From assembly GCA_014730295.1 (NCBI GenBank), contig WJIN01000345.1, positions 14,680 through 78,679 on the forward strand: 64,000 bases of DNA. Direction: 5' to 3'. The notes below the pieces were generated by a model. It was given only the letters and a program-made list of their open reading frames with translations. It was not told where the DNA came from and did not search any database. Shown here in pieces: positions 28,004-36,307 of the stretch. Source of the stretch: Promethearchaeota archaeon (GTDB taxonomy: Archaea > Asgardarchaeota > Lokiarchaeia > Sigynarchaeales > SOKP01). The position numbers and the translations under genes are program-made. Every line of letters starts with the position of its first letter. Within the stretch, counting starts at the first letter, position 1.

Positions 28004-29260
28004 TTGAGAAGCTTTTTAGGAAAAATTGAAGTAAGCGAATTTGAAGAAATTATTGAAATTGACCATCTTGCTAAAATAATTAAAGACCGGGATGAAGCTC
28101 CGACTTTATACAAGGTTAAAGAATACCAAGCCAAAATTCTTGCGGGAATAATAACTGATCGAGAGAGTGTGTCGTTAGGTTTAGACACAACTAAAGAGAA
28201 TATTATTCCAAATATAATAAAAAAATTAGATTATCTTAAACCATACGATATAAAGGATTCAGCACCTTTTTTAAAGAATCAAATTCAATTAGATTCAGAA
28301 AATACCATCGATCGCCATTTACCCGTAATTGATTTCTATGCTGGGAAAAAATATACTACCTCGAGTGTGGTTATTATCGATTATCCCGATGAAAACCGTC
28401 AAAACGCATCCTTCCATCGGATGATGCATATTAGTCAAAACAAATTTTCAATTCGAATTGTTGCTCAGAGACATTTAGATAACGCATATCAACACGCCGT
28501 GAAAAGTGGTAAAGATCTCAACGTTGCCGTTGTTTTCGGAATCCATCCTGCAATCGAAATTGCTTCTGCATTTTCAGCACCTGAGCTAGATGAGTTAGAA
28601 TTAGCATCGTCTTTTTTAAATGGTCTCGATGTATTTAGATTACCTAATGGAATATTGGTACCTTCTGAATCAGAGTTTGTTATTGAAGCAAGGATAACTT
28701 CTGATTTAGCGAATGAAGGTCCTTTCATCGATTTAACCGGAACTGCAGACCGGGTTAGAAAACAACCTATACTTGTTGCAGATACGCTCTATTTTAGAGA
28801 TGACCCGATCTTCAGAACAATTCTACCGGGCGGAAAGGAACATAAAATGTTAATGGGGATCCCACAGGAACCACGGATATTCAAAGCTGTTTCTAATACC
28901 ATTCCCACGGTAAAAAATGTGGTCCTTACTCAAGGAGGATGTTCTTGGTTACACGCAGTCGTCCAGATAGAAAAAAGAACTGAAGGAGATCCTAAAAATG
29001 CTATATTAGCTTCTCTAGCAGCCCATCCTAGCTTAAAGCGTGTGATTATTGTCGATGAGGATATTGATCTAACTGACCCTAATGAGGTGGAATGGGCAGT
29101 GGCAACTCGTTTTCAAGCAGATACAGATCTAATACTAGTTCCAAAATCAAAAGGATCATCTTTAGATCCCTCCTCAAAAGATTCTATTACATGTAAATAT
29201 GGAATGGATGCGACTAAACCAATAACCAACAATGAAGAATTCAACAAAGCTGGTTTTTAA
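28004..29260 (+). CDS. UbiD-family decarboxylase, probable trans-anhydromevalonate 5-phosphate decarboxylase
   Basis: This 418-residue UbiD-fold enzyme, shorter than bacterial UbiD, has 'VVFGIHPAIEIASAFS', 'PSESEFVIEARITSD' with 'NEGPFIDLTG' (the Glu-Arg-Glu/Asp catalytic set), 'TLYFRDDPIFRTILPGGKEH' and 'PKSKGSSLDPSS' near the end. In archaea this clade decarboxylates anhydromevalonate phosphate to isopentenyl phosphate using prenyl-FMN. Translation starts at TTG 28004 after AAGGTAGA. The downstream AcnX large subunit gene overlaps the stop codon by one base, and ubiX is upstream, which strongly supports this role over benzoate or quinone decarboxylation. Confidence 0.93.
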   Translation: MRSFLGKIEVSEFEEIIEIDHLAKIIKDRDEAPTLYKVKEYQAKILAGIITDRESVSLGLDTTKENIIPNIIKKLDYLKPYDIKDSAPFLKNQIQLDSENTIDRHLPVIDFYAGKKYTTSSVVIIDYPDENRQNASFHRMMHISQNKFSIRIVAQRHLDNAYQHAVKSGKDLNVAVVFGIHPAIEIASAFSAPELDELELASSFLNGLDVFRLPNGILVPSESEFVIEARITSDLANEGPFIDLTGTADRVRKQPILVADTLYFRDDPIFRTILPGGKEHKMLMGIPQEPRIFKAVSNTIPTVKNVVLTQGGCSWLHAVVQIEKRTEGDPKNAILASLAAHPSLKRVIIVDEDIDLTDPNEVEWAVATRFQADTDLILVPKSKGSSLDPSSKDSITCKYGMDATKPITNNEEFNKAGF

Positions 29261-30402
29261 TGTTTCTAACAAAACAAGAAGAAAAGATTTTGGATGGTGA
29301 ATTAGGGCCCATAAAGGCCAAAGCGATGCGTATCTTAGCTACCTTAGGAGATATTTTTGACGCTGATAAGTTAATACCAATTGATTCAGTGCAAGTTTCG
29401 GGAGTTTCTTACAAGACGATTGGAGATGCTGGATTGAGCTTCTTAGAAGATTGGTCCCACGCAAAAGTAGTAGTAGAAACTAGGATGAATCCTGCGGGAA
29501 TGGATCTTATTGATTGGAAACAGATGGGAATTTCAAAAGATTTTGCCAATAAGCAACTCCGAATAATCGATGCGCTCACTTCAATGGGCGTTCAAAAAAG
29601 TTGTACATGCACTCCATATCATGCGGGTTTGATTCCAACAAAAGGCAGTCATATTGCTTGGTCAGAGTCATCTGCGGTAGTATTTGCAAATTCAATATTG
29701 GGTGCAATGACGAATAGAGAGGGGGGTCCAAGTGCCCTCTCAGCGGCATTAATCGGAAAAACACCAAATTATGGTATGCATTTGGAGAGGAATAGAGTTG
29801 GAGAAATCCTCTTTGAAATAGATTTTGATCTTACAGATTTTGATTTCTCATTGTTGGGATATTATATTGGCAAATACGCACAAAACAAAATCCCCATCAT
29901 CTCCGGAATTAAGAAAGCAAACCAGATCCAACTTAAATCATTGGGGGCTGGAGCTGCTGCATCAGGAGGGATTCCTTTATTCATGATAGAAAATATCACA
30001 CCTGAATTTCGAATAATCGAAGAGCCCGAAAGGATTCAAGTGGACTATAAAGAGTTGACATCTATTCAAGAGGATTTAACAAATTGTGATTCGCCAAATA
30101 TTATAAGTTTTGGGTGCCCACATTGCTCGTTAGAAGAGATTAAAGAAATAATACAAAAAAATAAAACCAATAAAGAGATTTGGATATGTACGACAAAACA
30201 AGCTAAAGAAAAGATTAAAGCTGTACCCCCGAATATAAAGATATTTTCAGATACATGTATGGTTGTGGCGCCTGTGGAGCAATTAGGTATCGAATGTCTT
30301 GCTACTGATTCCACTAAATCCGCACATTATTCCCAAACACTATCCCAAATAAAAACGATATTAAAACCAAAAGAGGAGCTTTTAAATGATATTAAAGGGT
30401 AA
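29260..30402 (+). CDS. Aconitase X large subunit, probable phosphomevalonate dehydratase large subunit
   Basis: This 380-residue AcnX catalytic subunit (formerly DUF521) has 'VSGVSYKTIGDAGLSFLEDW', 'SCTCTPYHAGLIPTKGSHIAW', 'ESSAVVFANSILGAMTNREG' and a C-terminal cysteine segment 'ISFGCPHCSLEEI' plus 'FSDTCMVVAP'; cysteines in these would hold the iron-sulfur cluster. In the archaeal mevalonate pathway it dehydrates mevalonate 5-phosphate to trans-anhydromevalonate 5-phosphate. It overlaps the upstream UbiD gene by one base and the downstream small subunit gene by 17 bases, showing tight translational coupling. Confidence 0.94.
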   Translation: MFLTKQEEKILDGELGPIKAKAMRILATLGDIFDADKLIPIDSVQVSGVSYKTIGDAGLSFLEDWSHAKVVVETRMNPAGMDLIDWKQMGISKDFANKQLRIIDALTSMGVQKSCTCTPYHAGLIPTKGSHIAWSESSAVVFANSILGAMTNREGGPSALSAALIGKTPNYGMHLERNRVGEILFEIDFDLTDFDFSLLGYYIGKYAQNKIPIISGIKKANQIQLKSLGAGAAASGGIPLFMIENITPEFRIIEEPERIQVDYKELTSIQEDLTNCDSPNIISFGCPHCSLEEIKEIIQKNKTNKEIWICTTKQAKEKIKAVPPNIKIFSDTCMVVAPVEQLGIECLATDSTKSAHYSQTLSQIKTILKPKEELLNDIKG

Positions 30403-30772
30403 GACAATTGTTCCAGGTAAAGTCAAAGCACGAAGTTTAGTTAGTACCACCCCTATTTCCTTTCTCGGAGATGTTGATCCAGAGAAGGGTATTATAGTAG
30501 ATAAACAAAATGCTCTCTATGGAAAATCGATAGCAGGAAAAGTATTCGTATTTCCTCTTGGAAAAGGATCTACAGTGGGATCTTATGTTATATATCAATT
30601 GAAAAAAAATCAGAAAGCACCCGTTGCTCTAATAAATGCCGAAGCTGAAGCAATCATCGTAGTGGGAGCAATTATTTCAGATATTCCAATGGTCCAAGGA
30701 GTTGATATAGATAAAATACCAAATAATAAAGTAATCTATGTAAATGCAACTGAGGGATATATCAAATTATAG
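30386..30772 (+). CDS. Aconitase X small subunit, probable phosphomevalonate dehydratase small subunit
   Basis: This 128-residue swivel-domain protein (DUF126) has 'VPGKVKARSLVSTTPISFLG', 'PLGKGSTVGSYVIYQL' and 'APVALINAEAEAIIVVGAII'. It covers the active site of the AcnX large subunit, whose gene overlaps its start by 17 bases. Together they make the phosphomevalonate dehydratase of the archaeal mevalonate route. It is the last gene of the ubiX operon; the convergent coiled-coil gene ends 24 bases beyond. Confidence 0.94.
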   Translation: MILKGKTIVPGKVKARSLVSTTPISFLGDVDPEKGIIVDKQNALYGKSIAGKVFVFPLGKGSTVGSYVIYQLKKNQKAPVALINAEAEAIIVVGAIISDIPMVQGVDIDKIPNNKVIYVNATEGYIKL

Positions 30773-30796
30773 TATATGGGCTAAAAAAAGAAAATA

Positions 30797-31309
30797 TCAG
30801 CTAAAATCATAGATCTTCTTTCCATTTACGATATCTTCTAACTCTTTTTCGGAAACAAATCCTTTATGCTCCATTATCTTATTCAGTCTATTGATTAAAT
30901 ATTCCATCTTTTCGGGGAGATTGACTTTTTTCTCAAAAGAAGAAATCTTCTGTTTTAGATCCATATTCTCATCTATTTTGGAACTTAAATCCTTCTCAAG
31001 AGTTTTAATTTGAATACGATTATTTGACAGCTCTTGTTTAAGATCTTGAATAGTCAAATCATTAGCTTCGAGTTGATTCAGAAGTGAAGATATTTTCTCA
31101 TCCTTTCGCTCAATTTTGCTCTCTAACTCTTTTATTTCTGCTGCAACCTTCTCAAATTCCTTATGTATTTCTTCACTCTTCAGACTCTTCTCCCTTAATT
31201 GTCTCTCTAGATCATTAATTTTGGAGCGAAGATCTAATAAGAATCTACCTTCAACTTTTTGGGATTTGGTTGGTTTCTCTTCACAGCTTTCCCAATCTAT
31301 GAAACTCAA
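30797..31309 (-). CDS. Coiled-coil protein, shorter paralogue of the 26377 gene
   Basis: This 170-residue protein has the N-cap 'FIDWESCEEKPTKSQKVEGR' followed by FLLDLRSK, and the C-cap 'IMEHKGFVSEKELEDIVNGK'. Both clearly match those of the 267-residue protein at 26377-27180, with a coiled coil about 100 residues shorter in between. It starts at TTG 31309, four bases after GTGATCC. It is convergent to the ubiX operon. The pair of paralogues on either side of this operon is unusual. Function is unknown. Confidence 0.78.
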   Translation of the reverse strand: MSFIDWESCEEKPTKSQKVEGRFLLDLRSKINDLERQLREKSLKSEEIHKEFEKVAAEIKELESKIERKDEKISSLLNQLEANDLTIQDLKQELSNNRIQIKTLEKDLSSKIDENMDLKQKISSFEKKVNLPEKMEYLINRLNKIMEHKGFVSEKELEDIVNGKKIYDFS

Positions 31310-31459
31310 ATTTGGATCACTTTTGATATTGGATTTGTAAAATTATATTTTTAACTATGGATAATTAGTTGAGGATCTTTAAAAATATAATCGTAGGATT
31401 AGAAAATTATCTATTAAACTAGGAATCTGTTTTACTAATTTGAATATATTATAATCGCT

Positions 31460-32296
31460 TTAGAATGAATTTGATTTATGGTTTGGGGGAAAAAAATAGG
31501 TTCCTTTTACCGATTTATTATTTAAGGCACGTTCTATATTATTTTCTATAAGACCATTGATAAGCTGGATTGGGATTCCCAATTTCATTATTTCCTTTAT
31601 ATTATTTAATTTAATTCTAATCCCTCCAGTAATATCAATTTTTCCCCCTAAATTGGCAAGCTGAATGGTATCTATTTGGTGATAATTGACTTCAGAGGCT
31701 AATTCGATCTCACCAGTGTCTTGGTCCTCTATATAGAGCCCATCAGTTTCCATTGTAAAAACTACTTTAGAGATATTAAGTTGCTCAGTCTTTTCGCATA
31801 TTTTTAGGATAATTGTATCGCCAGAAAGAATCGAGAAATTGCTCTCACTGCTAAACATTATATCTCCATATAATACCGGAATCATACCTAATTCAAGACT
31901 TAATTTAACAGATTCGAAGTTGAAAATAATTCCTTTTTCAGGATGATTGATAAAAATTGAGGAAGGTTGGATTGATATTGCCGAAATTTGTCTTTTTATG
32001 AATTCATCTACAATAAATTTATTCAATTCAGTCATTACACTATGGGTCTTAGCCAGACCAAAAATTTGGTTTGGTACTGAAGGGTCTCTCCCAAAATTAA
32101 TATTATATTTTTTCGCTATAGGATGTCCGAAAGATCCGCCTCCATGTACAATCATGACTTTTTTTTTACTTTCTATGATTTCAGAAATTGCATTTTTAAT
32201 GACTTTCTTCCGTAGGGAAAACGGTTTACTCTTATTAGTGATTAGGCTGCCCCCTAATTTTACTATCATTACTGGATCTATCGCATTATTATTCAA
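31460..32296 (-). CDS. Isopentenyl phosphate kinase
   Basis: This 278-residue amino-acid-kinase-fold enzyme has 'MIVKLGGSLITNKSKPFSLR' (lysine and glycines for ATP) and 'MIVHGGGSFGHPIAKKY', where the His of GHP is the residue that marks isopentenyl phosphate kinases. 'LSGDTIILKI' and 'GGKIDITGGIRIKL' complete the nucleotide site. It phosphorylates isopentenyl phosphate to IPP, the last step of the archaeal mevalonate route. The TTG start lies inside the end of the mevalonate kinase gene (8-base overlap) and follows GGGG, showing translational coupling. Confidence 0.95.
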   Translation of the reverse strand: MNNNAIDPVMIVKLGGSLITNKSKPFSLRKKVIKNAISEIIESKKKVMIVHGGGSFGHPIAKKYNINFGRDPSVPNQIFGLAKTHSVMTELNKFIVDEFIKRQISAISIQPSSIFINHPEKGIIFNFESVKLSLELGMIPVLYGDIMFSSESNFSILSGDTIILKICEKTEQLNISKVVFTMETDGLYIEDQDTGEIELASEVNYHQIDTIQLANLGGKIDITGGIRIKLNNIKEIMKLGIPIQLINGLIENNIERALNNKSVKGTYFFPPNHKSNSF

Positions 32297-33263
32297 TTCG
32301 TACCCCTTTTTTATCGTTTTCAGCTAAAAAGCTGCGAAATCCTTTATCTTTTAAAATATCAGCGATCTTTTTCAAGATATCCTTCTCCCCGATGCTTATC
32401 ACACATCCGCCCAACCCCGCTCCAGTCAATTTTGAGCCATATGCTCCATTGTGGGTGGATATATCGACGATTTGAGAAATATTTTTATTTGAGACCTTTA
32501 ATTCTGCCAGATATTTTTGATTCAAGTTCATGAGCTCTCCGATTTCTTGATAATTCCCTCTTTTTAATTCTTTTTTACCCTCTTCTGTGATTTTACCTAT
32601 ATTTTCCAAAATCTTTTGAACTTTTTGGGGATTCTTTTCCTTCAATTTCCGAATGCGATCGATTGCTTCCTTTGTATTATGCTCAATATTAGAATATGTG
32701 ATGAGGAGAGGGATTCCTCTTTTAAGATCTATGAAATTAAATTCACCTTTTTGATAATAAATCGCATTTCCAAAAGTGGTGATGGTATTATCGATTCCCG
32801 AAGGAGTACCATGAATTATTTTTTCCAGTTCATAGGCGATTTCATTAATACCATTTTTATTTAACCCCGTTTCATAGTAGGAGTTTAATCCAGAGACAAG
32901 AGCAACCGAAAGAGATGCCGAGGAACCTAATCCTGCCCCTGGAAAGAGCTCACTCTGCAATATAATCTCGATATTCTCAATTTGTAAATCAAACTTTTTT
33001 TGGAAGATATGTAAACATTCCCCATATTGACTGTATTTTGAAGGAATACTCGAATTTAATTCCTTTAAGTTTGAAGCTTCTAATATTAGATCATTATCTT
33101 TCAAATCAAGGATGAGATTAGGTTCATTTAATTTCCGAATAATAGCGCTCGATGTAATAGATACTGCCATCGCGATTGCAGGATAACCGTACACAACCGC
33201 GTGTTCTCCAAATAAAATGCTCTTTCCGGGAGATATTGATTTCACAGATTTCAAGATGGTCAC
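32289..33263 (-). CDS. mvk: Mevalonate kinase
   Basis: This 324-residue GHMP kinase has 'SPGKSILFGEHAVVYGYPAI' at the N-terminus, the ATP-binding 'PGAGLGSSASLSVALVSGLN', 'GTPSGIDNTITTFGNAIYY' with the catalytic Asp, and the C-terminal 'KLTGAGLGGCVISI'. It phosphorylates mevalonate to mevalonate 5-phosphate. The GTG start follows the HMG-CoA synthase stop after 52 bases, and the isopentenyl phosphate kinase gene overlaps its end, so the three form an operon. No phosphomevalonate kinase or diphosphomevalonate decarboxylase gene is present, in line with the AcnX/UbiD route. Confidence 0.95.
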   Translation of the reverse strand: MTILKSVKSISPGKSILFGEHAVVYGYPAIAMAVSITSSAIIRKLNEPNLILDLKDNDLILEASNLKELNSSIPSKYSQYGECLHIFQKKFDLQIENIEIILQSELFPGAGLGSSASLSVALVSGLNSYYETGLNKNGINEIAYELEKIIHGTPSGIDNTITTFGNAIYYQKGEFNFIDLKRGIPLLITYSNIEHNTKEAIDRIRKLKEKNPQKVQKILENIGKITEEGKKELKRGNYQEIGELMNLNQKYLAELKVSNKNISQIVDISTHNGAYGSKLTGAGLGGCVISIGEKDILKKIADILKDKGFRSFLAENDKKGVRIE

Positions 33264-33315
33264 TTACTAATTTAAAAAAGATAGCTAAAAATAAATTTTA
33301 ATATGACAAAATAAT

Positions 33316-34944
33316 TTAATGCACAATCCGACCAGCTTTTATGTATTTGGGACTCCAGTTGAGCAAGCCTTTCGCGCTTAATTCCTCATCTTTCAGTTTA
33401 ACTCGTCGTATTTCATATTCTAAGGTATTTTCTTTATCGACATTACTCTCAATTCGTACATATCCTTTATTAAGATAACTTAAATCATAAGTATCCGTTT
33501 TAATGGGATCTGAGTCTAATTTCGCGTACAATGGGAAAAATCGTTCATGAAACCCAGAATGACCTTGAGGACAATAATTTAATCCTTCAATATTGGGAAT
33601 TATACATCCCTCATCGCAAAATCTCAGATAAAACCCTCGATTATCATTTAATTCATGCTCAACGACTTTTCCTACTATAAATTCTGGTTGAATTTCTCCC
33701 GATTTCAGTTTTTCGTACTCCTCTATAGTTTTCTGTTCCTTATTATTTTGTAGGAAATCCTCAATTTTTGGTCCACGGTCAACCACTTTTTTAAATCCAT
33801 ATTTAGTTTTCAATATCCCTGTAATACAGGTAGCACCAGAACCGTATGAACCGAAATAAATGGTATTATTTTCTTTTGCATAATTTTCAAGAATATACAT
33901 TATTTGTGCCCAAACCGCTGCATTGTACATATTTCCAAAATGCATTGGTACTGAAAGATGGGGTAAAATCTTTCCTTTCACGTTCGAGACGACCCAATTT
34001 GACAATTTTTCTAACTTTTTTGAAGATAAGCCCCGCTCTTTTAGATTTAGATATACATATTCGGGCAAAACACTGATATCTTGCAAAAATGAATCTAATT
34101 TCTGAAAGAGTGAATCTTTTAATTGCGTTCGATTCACTTTTAGTAAATTATTGAGATTGTGAACCCATCTTTTTTCTATTATTTGCCGCATGCATTTTAG
34201 CGGAAGCTTTGAGAATGGGGCATGAAATGCGTAATAATCCGCGTAAAACTCTCCAATCTTGTCTATCAAGTCGTCATATGCTTCCAGTTGAAATTTTAAA
34301 TAGCTATCTACAGAATAGTGACCGAACACTTCCGCAGTGTCTGTGCCGGGGGGTCTCCAGAAATCATTCACATTTCCTGAAACTTTCCCAAATTTTTTAC
34401 TAAAGCTTGCAATTCTGGGATTTCGCGAGATAATTAAGGCGATTGCCCCAGAGCCTTGAGTAGGTTCACTGGGACTTCCTAATGGATATTTTGAAATATC
34501 TGCACTAATCACTAAGGCTTTATTAATCACATCTTTCTCGATTAGGGCAATTGCATTCAGAATCGCCAATGTGCCGCCAGCACAGGCATTATAAATGTCT
34601 TGAGTCAAACAATTTTGATTCACATTAAGCAGTTCAGCAAAAATATTGGACACAGATTTTACCGCGTATGTAATGGTTTCAGTACCCACAAAGATCGCGT
34701 CAATTTCTTTCGGATTGATATTTCCTCGCATTAATGCACTATGTGCTGCTTTTAAACCTATCGAGATAATATCTTCGTCAGCTTCGGGAAAGCGCATTTC
34801 TTTCAGCATTAATCCTTTACTGTATTTGTCAGGATCAACCCCTCGAGCTCTCGCTAGCTCTTCTAAATTGATATAATACCGAGGAGCATGGAAGGAAAAA
34901 GAATCTATTCCAATATCCGTAAAAAGATAGTCATTTCCAATCAT
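33316..34944 (-). CDS. HMG-CoA synthase, bacterial/eukaryotic-like form with extra C-terminal region
   Basis: This 542-residue thiolase-fold enzyme condenses acetyl-CoA with acetoacetyl-CoA to HMG-CoA. It has Glu89 in 'VGTETITYAVKS', the nucleophile Cys121 in 'DIYNACAGGTLAIL', 'EPTQGSGAIALI', 'FWRPPG', His241 in 'AFHAPFSKLPLKCM' and 'FGSYGSGATC'. The N-terminus 'PRYYINLEELARARGVDPDK' resembles Staphylococcus-type MvaS rather than the ~350-residue archaeal enzyme that works with a thiolase and DUF35 protein. The protein is some 150 residues longer than MvaS, with an insert near 265-325 and a tail containing Cys443, Cys447, Cys458 and His462, a possible metal site. Confidence 0.92.
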   Translation of the reverse strand: MIGNDYLFTDIGIDSFSFHAPRYYINLEELARARGVDPDKYSKGLMLKEMRFPEADEDIISIGLKAAHSALMRGNINPKEIDAIFVGTETITYAVKSVSNIFAELLNVNQNCLTQDIYNACAGGTLAILNAIALIEKDVINKALVISADISKYPLGSPSEPTQGSGAIALIISRNPRIASFSKKFGKVSGNVNDFWRPPGTDTAEVFGHYSVDSYLKFQLEAYDDLIDKIGEFYADYYAFHAPFSKLPLKCMRQIIEKRWVHNLNNLLKVNRTQLKDSLFQKLDSFLQDISVLPEYVYLNLKERGLSSKKLEKLSNWVVSNVKGKILPHLSVPMHFGNMYNAAVWAQIMYILENYAKENNTIYFGSYGSGATCITGILKTKYGFKKVVDRGPKIEDFLQNNKEQKTIEEYEKLKSGEIQPEFIVGKVVEHELNDNRGFYLRFCDEGCIIPNIEGLNYCPQGHSGFHERFFPLYAKLDSDPIKTDTYDLSYLNKGYVRIESNVDKENTLEYEIRRVKLKDEELSAKGLLNWSPKYIKAGRIVH

Positions 34945-35419
34945 AGTAATCTCAATTCTCTTTTTGTTCTAATGATTTCGAATAAATCTATTTGTCAATC
35001 AATTATTAAATGTAATTTTTAATTGATTAATTAATTTTCTAATAAAAACTTAATCTAATAAACACAGCTTCATATTTAACTCTTTTGCTGAGGTGGTTTT
35101 CCTAACTAAACATATTGTCATAATTAGTAAAGGAGAACGGAGATCAAGAGATAATCTACATATTATTAACTGTTGATATTCTTAATTGTAGGTGATTTCT
35201 TATTCCTATGAATTAGAAGATGAAGAATATCAAACCTGAAAAAAGAAGACTTTATAACCTCTAATCAGCATTTGCAAAGACAAACAAATATTAAATATGC
35301 ACAATTTGTTGAACTAAGTTTTTATTCAAACAACCATTTTATCAAACCAAAAGTTCATTTAATTACTATTATTAATAATATTATAAATTTTTAATAAAAG
35401 CATATTAAGTTTTACAGCG
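34945..35419. other. Intergenic stretch between divergent isoprenoid genes
   Basis: These 475 bases separate the divergent HMG-CoA synthase and cis-prenyltransferase genes and must hold both promoters. It is AT-rich, with long TTAAT/ATTAAT tracts around 35010-35040 and 35360-35400. No coding frame of note, RNA gene or clear repeat was seen. Confidence 0.5.
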
Positions 35420-36163
35420 ATGGAAAGTACTGAATTACTGAAGAAATTGAAGAATGATGTCGGGGACAAGTTACCTAAGCATGTAGGAATCATACCCGAT
35501 GGAAACCGTAGATGGGCACGAAGCCAAGGTTTAGATATTAAAATGGGGCATCTAAATGGGTACAAAACCCTTAAAGATATCTTATATTCATTTTTTCATG
35601 CGGGAATTAAATACCTCACGGTGTATGCGCTTTCTTTAGAAAATGCCCGAAAACGCAGCAAAGAGGAACTTAAATATATTTATAAAATCATCATAAAAGC
35701 TATAGAGACGATAATGAGCGAAGATATCGTAGTCAAGGAGAAAGTAAAATTCCGTATACTCGGAAGATTATATCTGTTACCCGAGAAGGTGCGAAAGAAG
35801 GTGGAAGAGCTCCATGAGTTTACAAAAGATTTCAATGAAAATTTTGTAAATATTTTGATTATGTATGATGGACAAGCAGAAATCGTAGATGCGGTAAAAA
35901 CAATGATTAAGAATAATGTCAATCCCGATGAGATTAATAGAGATACCCTCAAAAATTATCTTTATACCAATTCATTTCCTGAAGTAGATTTTATCGTCAG
36001 AACAGGGATGGAAGACGGTGCTCGCATTTCTGGATTTTGTTTATGGGATGCATCTTACGCGGAATTTAAATTTAGAAATGAATATTGGCCTCAGTATTCC
36101 GCAGAATTGCTCGTTTCTGATTTAGAAGAGTTTATTGAAAGGAATCGTCGTCGGGGTAAATAA
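35420..36163 (+). CDS. uppS: cis-Prenyltransferase (undecaprenyl/polyprenyl diphosphate synthase type)
   Basis: This 247-residue protein has 'PKHVGIIPDGNRRWARSQGL' with the catalytic Asp of DGNRRWA, then 'MGHLNGYKTLKDIL', 'YLTVYALSLENARKRSKEEL', and near the end 'VDFIVRTGMEDGARISGFCL' with 'YAEFKF'. Enzymes of this family extend FPP or GGPP with IPP in cis to make long polyprenyl diphosphates, the dolichol-like carriers for protein glycosylation. This complements the trans-type synthase at 19013. It lies beside the mevalonate operon, divergent from HMG-CoA synthase. Confidence 0.95.
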   Translation: MESTELLKKLKNDVGDKLPKHVGIIPDGNRRWARSQGLDIKMGHLNGYKTLKDILYSFFHAGIKYLTVYALSLENARKRSKEELKYIYKIIIKAIETIMSEDIVVKEKVKFRILGRLYLLPEKVRKKVEELHEFTKDFNENFVNILIMYDGQAEIVDAVKTMIKNNVNPDEINRDTLKNYLYTNSFPEVDFIVRTGMEDGARISGFCLWDASYAEFKFRNEYWPQYSAELLVSDLEEFIERNRRRGK

Positions 36164-36307
36164 TAGAAATATTTATTTAGAAATCTGTTTCATAGGAATC
36201 TATAGGTTTCAAATTATAAACTATCTTCTATTGAAAATTATAGAAATTACTTCTAAGAAAAAGTAAGATTAAAATAAAAAAAATATTTTAGAATTAGGTT
36301 AATTCAC

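Noticed and set aside
27394..29260. ubiX/UbiD pair as quinone or aromatic-acid decarboxylation genes
   Set aside because: Overlap with the AcnX genes and adjacency to mevalonate kinase and isopentenyl phosphate kinase fit the archaeal mevalonate route far better.
31947..32327. 126-codon frame opposite the isopentenyl phosphate kinase gene
   Set aside because: Covers a well-supported kinase on the other strand and shows no family features.
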